Source of the DNA: Thermoplasmata archaeon
GTDB lineage: Archaea; Thermoplasmatota; Thermoplasmata; Thermoplasmatales; Thermoplasmataceae
Length of the DNA stretch: 39,154 nucleotides
Assembly (NCBI GenBank): GCA_021806235.1
Contig: JAJZXU010000008.1
Span: 1-39,154 of the forward strand
Direction of reading: 5' to 3'
Shown: positions 8,579 to 15,057 of the stretch, one piece after another
Layout: each line of letters begins with the position of its first letter
Position numbering within the stretch: the first letter of the stretch is position 1
The notes under the pieces: model-generated
Told to the model about the DNA's origin: nothing
The model's input: only the letters and a program-made list of their open reading frames with translations
The model's database searches: none
Made by a program: the position numbers and the translations under genes

Positions 8579-8947
8579 TTACTTTTTTAGCTCATTTTTA
8601 ATATTTTTTAGCAGTAATTTAGAAGCGGAGTTAAATTCACCCTCCTTTTCATGGATGAGTAAGTTTATCTGGTCCACACTCACCCTTGAATATGTAAAAT
8701 AATAACCACCCTTGTCTATTGTATTCTTTTTCTTTATGACAAGACCTGTGCCTACGAGTTTCTGCAGGCATCTATATGCAGTTGTCCTGTCTTTTTTTAT
8801 TGTGCCTGCTATTTCATCCAGGGTTTCCATTTTATCAGGGCACAGGCTATATAATATATTTACATCATTGGGCGACAGGTCGAAGAAATATTCAAACAAA
8901 TCCTTACATGTAGCATTGTTTCTTAATATCTGGTTGAAAGAACCCAT
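8579..8947 (-). CDS. Winged helix-turn-helix regulator (TrmB/MarR-like), divergent from trx
   Basis: A 122-residue DNA-binding protein. Residues about 24-78 form a winged HTH: LSPNDVNILYSLCP, then METLDEIAGTIKKDRTTAYRCLQKLVGTGLVIKK (recognition helix and wing). The C-terminal part (INLLIHEKEGEFNSASKLLLKNIKNELKK) is a helix suited to dimerisation. No effector or Cys-rich sensor domain is seen; Cys14, Cys56 and Cys80 could sense redox, which is speculation. A TATA (CATTATATACAA, about 8978-8967) lies 25 nt before the ATG, so it is leaderless. It is divergent from thioredoxin, with an inverted repeat between the two promoters, so it probably regulates itself and the trx-trxB operon. Confidence 0.75.
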   Translation of the reverse strand: MGSFNQILRNNATCKDLFEYFFDLSPNDVNILYSLCPDKMETLDEIAGTIKKDRTTAYRCLQKLVGTGLVIKKKNTIDKGGYYFTYSRVSVDQINLLIHEKEGEFNSASKLLLKNIKNELKK

Positions 8948-8965
8948 ACTATCATAATCCCATTA

Positions 8966-9039
8966 TTGTATATAATGGTATTGCATAATAAATACAATAC
9001 CATACAATATCCTTATATAATATATATGCATTATATAAA
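8966..9039. promoter_or_regulatory. Divergent promoter with inverted repeat between regulator and thioredoxin
   Basis: ATGGTATTG at 8975-8983 and its exact reverse complement CAATACCAT at 8995-9003 are separated by 11 nt. The left arm abuts the minus-strand TATA of the regulator (about 8966-8978). A further TTATATAAA at 9031-9039 is the TATA of thioredoxin, with GGAGG at 9063-9067 as its ribosome site. The geometry suits a dimeric winged-HTH protein controlling both directions. Confidence 0.6.
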
Positions 9040-9075
9040 TACAGAAGAATTTCATAGCTTCTGGAGGCAATTAAG

Positions 9076-9414
9076 ATGGAAAGCAATAGGGGAAAAAACA
9101 ATGTAAGGGTTTTAACCGATAGTACATTTGATTCGTTTGTAAGGTCGCCTAAGTTGTCAGTTGTTGATTTCTGGGCAGCCTGGTGTGCACCGTGCAGATA
9201 TTTATCACCGGTTGTCGAAGAGTTGTCCGGTGAGTATTCGGATAAAGCAAATTTTGGTAAACTGAATGTTGATGAAAATCCAAGTATATCAACACTATTA
9301 AGAATTGAGAGCATACCAACACTTTTATTCTTCAAAAACGGTAAAATAGTAGATGTGTCAATAGGTGTTGTGCCAAAGGAGAAGCTTATACAGAAAATAA
9401 AATCGCTGGCCTAA
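9076..9414 (+). CDS. trxA: Thioredoxin
   Basis: A 112-residue cytoplasmic thioredoxin with the redox motif W36-C37-A-P-C40 (classical WCGPC with Gly replaced by Ala), the buried Asp region VVDFWAAW, and the cis-proline loop SIPTLLFFKNG near residue 79. It reduces protein disulfides with electrons from the next gene, thioredoxin reductase, which starts 2 nt after its stop. GGAGG at 9063-9067 fits the start at 9076. The first ten or so residues are a polar extension relative to minimal thioredoxins. Confidence 0.95.
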   Translation: MESNRGKNNVRVLTDSTFDSFVRSPKLSVVDFWAAWCAPCRYLSPVVEELSGEYSDKANFGKLNVDENPSISTLLRIESIPTLLFFKNGKIVDVSIGVVPKEKLIQKIKSLA

Positions 9415-9416
9415 AT

Positions 9417-10382
9417 ATGGAATACGATATTGTTGTTATTGGAGGAGCAGCAGCGGGCCTTACAGCTGCTTTATACTCTGCAAGGCAGGGAATGAAAACT
9501 TTAGTTATTACCAAGGATATCGGTGGCCAGGCGCTGCTAACAAACGAAATACAGAACTATCCCGGCTATGATCTTGTTGATGGCTTTAGCCTGTTAAATA
9601 AATTCAAGGAGGAAGCCGAAGCATTTGGATCAGAATTTTTATACGATGAAGTAACATCCATAAAAAAGGAAAATGATAAATTTATCCTGAAAACAAACGA
9701 TAAGGAAATAATCTCTAGGGCAGTTATTCTTGCATTCGGCAAAACACCAAGAGATTTAAATGTTCCTGGGGAAACCAGCTTTAAGGGTCACGGTGTATCA
9801 TACTGTGCAATATGTGATGGCCCATTATTCAGGAACAGGGATGTTGCAGTTTATGGCAATGGTGAGCATGCAATACAGGCTGTTATATACCTCTCATCGG
9901 TTGTAAAAAAGGTTTATTTTATAACAAGGGCAAAAAAGATTATCGGTGATGATGAACTGGTCAGTACACTGAATAGCCTTAAAAACGTTGAGATATTTAA
10001 GGACTCATCACTGCTTAGCATATCCGGTGATGCATCTGTTAAAAGTATAAAAATTAAGGGCAATTCATCTGGCATAGAAAGTGACATTAATACAGGTGCC
10101 GTATTTGCAGAAATGGGGTATATAGCCAGAACGGATTTTGTAAAGGGCATTGTAAAACTAAATGAATCAAATGAAATCATTGTAGACACTTACTGCAAAA
10201 CTTCTGAGGAAGGCATTTTTGCATGTGGTGATGTCACGAATACACCATATAAACAGGTAGTAATATCTGCAGGCCATGGTGCAACAGCAGCATTATCCGC
10301 GTATAACTATGTTCAGAATAAAAAAGGGAAGGTTGCATCAAAAAGTGACTGGAAACTTGTGAATACAGTTAAGGCAAAATAA
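9417..10382 (+). CDS. trxB: Thioredoxin reductase (low-molecular-weight type), atypical NAD(P)H motif
   Basis: A 321-residue flavoprotein. FAD binding is by GGAAAGLTAALYSARQG at 9-25, and the redox-active pair is C130-A-I-C133 in YCAICDG. The C-terminal FAD motif GIFACGDVTN is intact. The pyridine-nucleotide domain is unusual: the Rossmann loop reads YGNGEHAIQAVIYL instead of the usual GGGDSAxE type, and the NADPH-selecting HRRxxxRA motif is replaced by ITRAKKIIGDDE. The Thermoplasma acidophilum enzyme is known to lack NADPH use, and this one appears to share that trait. It forms an operon with trxA (2-nt gap) and reduces it. Confidence 0.93.
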   Translation: MEYDIVVIGGAAAGLTAALYSARQGMKTLVITKDIGGQALLTNEIQNYPGYDLVDGFSLLNKFKEEAEAFGSEFLYDEVTSIKKENDKFILKTNDKEIISRAVILAFGKTPRDLNVPGETSFKGHGVSYCAICDGPLFRNRDVAVYGNGEHAIQAVIYLSSVVKKVYFITRAKKIIGDDELVSTLNSLKNVEIFKDSSLLSISGDASVKSIKIKGNSSGIESDINTGAVFAEMGYIARTDFVKGIVKLNESNEIIVDTYCKTSEEGIFACGDVTNTPYKQVVISAGHGATAALSAYNYVQNKKGKVASKSDWKLVNTVKAK

Positions 10383-10498
10383 ATATATTCTATTTTTAAA
10401 TTATTATATATGCAACCCACAGATAAATAATACTGGGGCAGTTTAGGAAGTACCAGACCAGTGACATATGTTTTTATAATTATAATGTATATATTTTT

Positions 10499-11221
10499 AT
10501 GATTACATATGACCAGTGCAACGCCATCATGGAGAAATATAATGAAAACATAAGTTACGGCTTCTATGTAAATTTCGATGCTGAATTTGTAATAAACCCG
10601 GATAAAAAAATGATATCTGCCAGTATAATAAAATTATATATACTGTATTATATACTCAAAATGAATTTTAATATCAAAAAAATACATAGTTCTGAAATTA
10701 TTAAAACGGAGGATTCTCTTCTAAATTTTATGGATGCAGATATAAACATGGATTTTTTAATTTCTATGATGATCGATGAAAGTGATAATGCTGCATCTAA
10801 TTTCTTTATCGATAAAATTGGCATTTTTAAATTAAACTCCTTTATAAAAAATAATGGTTTTAAAAACACGGTTCTGGAAAGGAAATTCCTGGATTATGAG
10901 GCAATTAAAAACGGTAAAAACAACTATACATCTGTAAATGACATTAAAAAGTTATTCTATGATGTTTTGCATTCAGATTATGAAAAAGATTTTATGAAAT
11001 TCCTCTATATGCAGAAGGATAAATCTAAATCCGCATTTTACCTTAATAATATAAGAACTGCAGGTAAAACCGGTGAACTATACAATGCACTGAATGATGT
11101 AATCCTTTATGCAAAGGGCGATAAGAATGTATTAAGCATTGTATTTATCAACAATGTTCCGGATATAATTGCCAGGGATTTCATTACATCCATGTCCTAT
11201 TATCTTTATAATAAGTTATAA
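10499..11221 (+). CDS. Class A beta-lactamase-fold serine hydrolase
   Basis: A 240-residue protein carrying the full set of penicillin-recognising motifs: SxxK as S42-I-I-K45 (ISASIIKLYIL), SDN as S95-D96-N97 (MIDESDNAASNFF), and KTG as K190-T191-G192 (RTAGKTGELYNA). The omega-loop region ERKFLDYEA (about 127-135) lies where class A enzymes carry Glu166. No signal peptide is visible, so it is predicted to be cytosolic, unlike bacterial relatives. It is about 25 residues shorter than the class A norm. A TATA at 10470-10480 gives a leaderless start. It converges with the S13 peptidase (6-nt overlap of 3' ends). Substrate unknown; D-amino-acid peptides or esters are plausible. Confidence 0.85.
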   Translation: MITYDQCNAIMEKYNENISYGFYVNFDAEFVINPDKKMISASIIKLYILYYILKMNFNIKKIHSSEIIKTEDSLLNFMDADINMDFLISMMIDESDNAASNFFIDKIGIFKLNSFIKNNGFKNTVLERKFLDYEAIKNGKNNYTSVNDIKKLFYDVLHSDYEKDFMKFLYMQKDKSKSAFYLNNIRTAGKTGELYNALNDVILYAKGDKNVLSIVFINNVPDIIARDFITSMSYYLYNKL

Positions 11222-12232
11222 TTTATCTATCCTGTATTTTAATAATTTATCTATTTTTAATTCCCCCTCATTTTCACTTAAATTAGAATTGTTTATGGAT
11301 ATGCTAAAACTTATATTTTTATCCTCAATTATTCCTGAAAGCAGTGAGCAGTGGTCAAGTGTGCCTGTTTTTGCCCTTATGGTATAATTCTTAATATCTG
11401 TAAATCGATTTTTGAGTGTACCATTTCCCGTTCTAGAATCAGGAAGTAACTGCAAAAATCCATCATCCTGCCTATAAATTTTGTTGACAAACTCTGATAA
11501 AAATAGGGTATTAATCAGATTTAACCTTGATAATCCCGATCCATCTGCTATGTATAAATCATTTTTGCCATAAAATTTTTCAATAAAATTTTTAATTATT
11601 TTTGAACTTTCACTGGATATGCCTGTGCCGTTTTTTACATATGATAGATATTTAAACATCACCTCAGCAGAAAAATTGTAGCTCATAACCTCCATATGCT
11701 TTAATATTTTTTTTATATCCATCCCATAAATAATATTATCATTTATGCTATTATTACTGTTATTTACATTATATATAAGAAAATCCGAGAATAGTTTCCT
11801 GTGGGCATTATAGGGGAACATGTTGCTGTCATGGGGATTGTGGAATTCATGTGATTCAGGCATATAATTATCGTATATGCACCCCTCATTAACTGTATAG
11901 GGTTCTATTTTCTGTGAATAGCAGAATTTAACATCATCCATTGACCATCCCCTGCCATAATAGTTATTATCAAAGATCTTCTCGAATTCTACACTATTTA
12001 TTTTCTGTTTTCCCCTTAAATTTTCTGATATTTTATATAAATCCTCAAGGGTTAATAATGGTGTTGGGTCACCACTTACGTGTATTTTATCATCATTTAT
12101 ATTAAAAATTGTTCTGAGAGTGTAATCCCTGCCGGGTATGGAATATAATGCATAACCCGTTAGCAATTTCATATTTGAAGCTGGCAGTATATTTGAATTT
12201 TCATCGACAAAACAGTATAATAGTGTTTACAT
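11216..12232 (-). CDS. Peptidase S13 (DacB/PBP4-like D-Ala-D-Ala carboxypeptidase), start codon followed by a stop
   Basis: The motifs are all there: PASNMKLLTG (SxxK), GDPTPLL, SYNFSAE (SxN), DGSGLSRLN, GTLKNRF and RAKTGTL (KTG), in the S13 order. The first ATG that leaves a long frame is at 12172 (318 aa), but it is the Met inside SxxK, so that product would lack the catalytic serine. The frame continues upstream as TLLYCFVDENSNILPAS back to 12226, where it is preceded by TAA (12229-12227) directly after an ATG (12232-12230). So either codon 2 mutated to stop, an unusual start is used, or the gene is decaying. E. coli DacB is longer because of its signal peptide and insertion domain; this one looks cytosolic. 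It converges with the beta-lactamase-like gene. Confidence 0.8.
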
Positions 12233-12316
12233 TAAAATTCTTTGTATTCTTTCTTTAACTTAAAACCTAAACAGTTTTTATATTTTATTGATTTTATCAT
12301 AAACTGTAAATAAATA

Positions 12317-13006
12317 TTAATATTCAAATCTTCCTATTTTTTCCATTATATCCAAAAGCCTTTTAGAATATTCACTTTTATCATTCAGATCATTATATGT
12401 TATTCTTGAGTATGTTCCATTTGCATGTAATATTTTATAATTGCCAAGATAAAATGCAACATGCCCGGTGAAAAATATCAAATCTCCCTTTTTTGCATTA
12501 TCAAAGCCATCTACCGTAATTGATTTATCACACTGCTGTTCGGAATTCCTTGGAATCTCATACGATAATGAAAACCGTATCATTCTCTGGGTTAAGCCTG
12601 AACAGTCGAAGCCAAAGTTTGATGTGCCTCCCCATAAGTATGGTGTTCCCACAAACTTCTTTGCCATTTCAACAGGATCATATTTTTTATTTACCGGCCT
12701 TATTATTGATTCCGGTATACTGAAATAATTTATATCATGGCCATCTATATACGATCCTAACGGCAGGATAAAAGTTCTGGTTCTAAACATCCTTATAATT
12801 TTATATTTCCTTTCCCGGTATTCCCCCACAAGTTTCTTTTTGGTATAACCGGTAACACCATCTGGGCATTTTACTTTTATATACTCATCACCATCTTCCA
12901 GTATACTGACCTTCTCGCCATAAATAAGCTGTGAATAACGCTCTGATTCGAATTTTGGCTCTTTCCTTATATCGGCAACACCTGTTATAATCATTCCAGA
13001 ATCCAT
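12317..13006 (-). CDS. NlpC/P60 cysteine peptidase with N-terminal SH3b-like domain
   Basis: A 229-residue protein (from the ATG at 13006). The N-terminal half is an SH3b-like fold (GVADIRKEPKFESERYSQ, GEKVSILED, GYTKKKLVG). The C-terminal NlpC/P60 domain has the nucleophile C135 in FDCSGLTQ, then H182 in GHVAFYLG and H194 in ILHANGTY, with PYLWGG before the cysteine. In bacteria this architecture cleaves gamma-D-Glu-diamino acid bonds in murein peptides. The frame opens at 13039, but the TATA (TTTATATATTC, about 13023-13033) favours 13006. No signal peptide is seen. With its two neighbours it suggests handling of scavenged muropeptides, or another D-residue peptide, inside the cell. Confidence 0.88.
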   Translation of the reverse strand: MDSGMIITGVADIRKEPKFESERYSQLIYGEKVSILEDGDEYIKVKCPDGVTGYTKKKLVGEYRERKYKIIRMFRTRTFILPLGSYIDGHDINYFSIPESIIRPVNKKYDPVEMAKKFVGTPYLWGGTSNFGFDCSGLTQRMIRFSLSYEIPRNSEQQCDKSITVDGFDNAKKGDLIFFTGHVAFYLGNYKILHANGTYSRITYNDLNDKSEYSKRLLDIMEKIGRFEY

Positions 13007-13039
13007 ACATATAAAATGGTATAGAATATATAAAATCAT

Positions 13040-13401
13040 CTTTTAATTATTTTAGAATAATTTCTGGCATCTGTACATGACAGTGAGTGCCACATATGAA
13101 TGGAGAGTTTTTTTGAGAATTACAGGTATTGAGAAATCAGCAATCAATGCTGGTATTATTGAATGGTTCAGGTGTGATAATTACAGTATTGAATTAGATC
13201 AATATTTTTTCTGCCAGGTGCTGTATTACCAATTTTTATTTCTACCACATACTTCTGTAATTCATATGGGAACAGAATAGTTTTCTTTCTAATTGCGTAT
13301 GCTCCACGATGTCCTTACACGATTTGACTTATGTATTATATACAAAAATAGCATTAATCTCTATTTAAAAAAATTTTAATATGCACACATATTACATTAT
13401 T
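13040..13401. other. Intergenic region with promoter of the dehydrogenase
   Basis: About 360 nt. A plus-strand open frame (13077-13280, 67 codons) has no recognisable features and is probably chance. TTTTAATATG at about 13374-13383 lies roughly 24 nt before the ATG at 13402 and is the likely TATA. A GC-richer patch (about 13290-13320) may be decayed mobile DNA, but I cannot assign it. Confidence 0.4.
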
Positions 13402-14340
13402 ATGAGAATACTTGTAATTCTTCCGGCATTTTTACCTGTGGAAGATATAAAGAAAACAGTAAACCAGATAATGCCTGGAATAGAAATAAGGACGAATATG
13501 GATTTTGAGAAGGATGATGCTGAAGTTGTTGTGATAACCACATTTACACAGTTTGGGAAAAATGAAATAGATAAGTTTCCAAATTTAAAGTTTTTACAGG
13601 TTTCAAGCACGGGATACAACAATGTTGATGTAAAATATCTGAAAAGCAGGAATATTATACTGTCAAATATTCCCCGGGCAAATAAGGATGCTGTAGCCGA
13701 GCATGTAATTGCGATGGTTCTGGCATTTTTAAAGAATTTAATATTCTTTGATAGGGAAATACGTAACGGCAACTGGCCTGTGCTCACAAATTCAACCGAA
13801 TTAAATGGAAAAATCTTCGGAATTATCGGCATGGGTGCAATAGGAATTAAACTGGTACAGAGATTAATACCCTTTGGCCCGGGAATTATATACTATGATG
13901 TAAAGAGATTGCCGGCTGAGGATGAGGAGTTGTATGGATTAATATACATGGAACTTGATGATGTTATAAAGAGTTCAGATATACTATCAATACACCTGCC
14001 ACTGACAGAGGGTACATTAAACTTGTTTGATGATAAGCACTTCTCCATGATGAAGGATAATGCAATTTTTATAAATACATCCCGTGGAGAAATAATGGAT
14101 GAAAATGCACTGGTTAAGGCAATAAAAACAAAAAACATATTTGCGGGTATTGATGTATACAGTAAGGAGCCACCGGATTTTTCATCGGAACTATTTAAAC
14201 TGGGCAATGTAATATTCTCACCGCATATTGCCGGTGCAACCATTGAAAGCCAGCAGAGATTCCTGCAGGAAACTATAGGCAATTTAATAAAATACACACA
14301 GGGTTTAGATCCATTATACCAGATAAAAGAGGAATTGTAG
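13402..14340 (+). CDS. D-isomer-specific 2-hydroxyacid dehydrogenase
   Basis: A 312-residue NAD(P)-dependent enzyme interconverting a D-2-hydroxyacid and a 2-oxoacid. The Rossmann motif GIIGMGAIGIKLV is central. Catalytic Arg is in NTSRGEIMDE, Glu in IDVYSKEPPD, and His in SPHIAGAT. The frame opens at 13381 (MHTYYIIMRIL), but the ATG at 13402 starts the conserved beta strand (MRILVILPAF) and has a TATA-like element 24 nt before it. The stop TAG at 14338-14340 is 4 nt before the IscB-type element. Without that element the next gene (ThDP decarboxylase) would start almost immediately, so the two were probably one operon: oxidation of a hydroxyacid, then decarboxylation of the oxoacid. Glyoxylate/hydroxypyruvate or phosphoglycerate activity is an alternative. 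Confidence 0.9.
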   Translation: MRILVILPAFLPVEDIKKTVNQIMPGIEIRTNMDFEKDDAEVVVITTFTQFGKNEIDKFPNLKFLQVSSTGYNNVDVKYLKSRNIILSNIPRANKDAVAEHVIAMVLAFLKNLIFFDREIRNGNWPVLTNSTELNGKIFGIIGMGAIGIKLVQRLIPFGPGIIYYDVKRLPAEDEELYGLIYMELDDVIKSSDILSIHLPLTEGTLNLFDDKHFSMMKDNAIFINTSRGEIMDENALVKAIKTKNIFAGIDVYSKEPPDFSSELFKLGNVIFSPHIAGATIESQQRFLQETIGNLIKYTQGLDPLYQIKEEL

Positions 14341-14344
14341 TCAG

Positions 14345-14577
14345 CTACCCACGACTAAAGGCGTGGGCTTGTCCCGTGAGGGCAACGCAAGAGTTGATTA
14401 GGGGGCTTTGAAAATATGAAAGAAAAGCAGAAGTTAGATCGGAGAAATACATACACACCCACGGGTGCTCCACAAGCCCGTGGCAGCTGTGACCATGCAT
14501 TAAACAGAGAGGGAACTCTCAGTGTGCATGGCTTAAAAACCTCTTCTAACAACCCCGATGTGGACCTACAGTCAGGC
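14345..14577 (+). ncRNA. Putative omega RNA (IscB guide-RNA scaffold)
   Basis: In IscB loci the omega RNA is encoded between the transposon left end and iscB, with the guide derived from the flanking DNA at the 5' side. Here the segment holds successive stems: CCACGGG/CCCGTGG (about 14459-14484), an outer CCATGC/GCATGG enclosing GAGAG-GGAA-CTCTC (GNRA loop, about 14494-14532), and TACAGTC/GACTGTA running into the start of the frame (about 14567-14586). The second copy keeps the first stem with a G-U pair and the GAGAG-GAAA-CTCTC hairpin. Such preservation of pairing despite changes supports an RNA function. The guide would come from the end of the dehydrogenase gene (about 14325-14340). Transcription is inferred. 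Confidence 0.65.
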
Positions 14578-15053
14578 ATGACTGTACGGGACCTGAGAGT
14601 CCCCGTTTTAAACATGCGAAACCAACCACTAATGCCAACAACACCCGGATCCATAACAAAGATGAACCGCATTGCATCGGGAATAGAAAAAACCCATGCA
14701 AATGATGCATTTGTCATAGCCGGTGGATCAGTACAGAAGAGAACACCACCGTTTATGGTTTCCCAGAGAAGAAGGAACAACCGCTGCCTGCAATTGAACA
14801 GAAAGGGCTTTAAACCCTCTATACGGAAGAGAAGGTATTCATTGCAGCCAGGGGATACTGTTCTCTTCCAGAAAGAGGAGTGTAACGTAATGGGAATTCA
14901 TAACGTTGGAAAAAGTGTAATTATTAAAAAAGGTGAAAAAAGGATGGATGTAAGTGTAAAGAAAGTAGAGTTAAGAAGATATGGTAAAGGTTTGAAGTTC
15001 AACCTCCAATTCCTCCCACCCCTGAAGGGAGGGGGAGCCCTGGGGGCGGTCAG
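14345..15053 (+). mobile_element. IscB-type IS200/IS605-superfamily element, internally deleted (copy 1)
   Basis: A non-autonomous element of about 710 bp. The left end has a perfect hairpin (CCCACG...CGTGGG, about 14347-14367) preceded by TCAG (14341-14344). The right end has the imperfect palindrome CCCACCCCTgaAGGGAGGGG near 15016-15035 and again ends in TCAG (15050-15053). Between them lie an RNA-like scaffold and a mini-IscB frame. No TnpA transposase is present. A second copy occurs on the minus strand at 37014-37437. Both copies continue as TCAG-R-TGAA, so the exact right boundary could be 4-5 nt further. It lies between two genes of a catabolic operon. Confidence 0.8.
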
Positions 15054-15057
15054 ATGA
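14578..15057 (+). CDS. iscB: Mini-IscB: PLMP segment fused to RuvC-III and C-terminal domain
   Basis: The 159-residue frame starts RVPVLNMRNQPLMPTTPGS, which contains the PLMP motif (17-20) that names the IscB N-terminal domain. It then jumps straight to EKTHANDAFVIAGG (H40, D43), which fits RuvC-III, followed by QRRRNNRCLQLNRKGFKPS and the C-terminal SH3-like segment YSLQPGDTVLF...GVHN-type. RuvC-I, the bridge helix, RuvC-II and HNH are missing, yet the frame is intact. Full IscB is about 400-500 residues, so it cannot be a nuclease, but it might bind the RNA. The open frame extends upstream to 14416 through scaffold sequence; I prefer the ATG at 14578. Its TGA overlaps the ATG of the next gene. 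Confidence 0.75.
   Translation: MTVRDLRVPVLNMRNQPLMPTTPGSITKMNRIASGIEKTHANDAFVIAGGSVQKRTPPFMVSQRRRNNRCLQLNRKGFKPSIRKRRYSLQPGDTVLFQKEECNVMGIHNVGKSVIIKKGEKRMDVSVKKVELRRYGKGLKFNLQFLPPLKGGGALGAVR

Noticed and set aside
13077-13280. 67-codon plus-strand frame before the 2-hydroxyacid dehydrogenase
   Set aside because: No family resemblance, no fitting TATA, and the region is likely debris or plain intergenic DNA.
14355-14780. 141-codon minus frame across the IscB element
   Set aside because: Antisense to the scaffold and mini-IscB; the same residues recur in the second copy only because the DNA is repeated.
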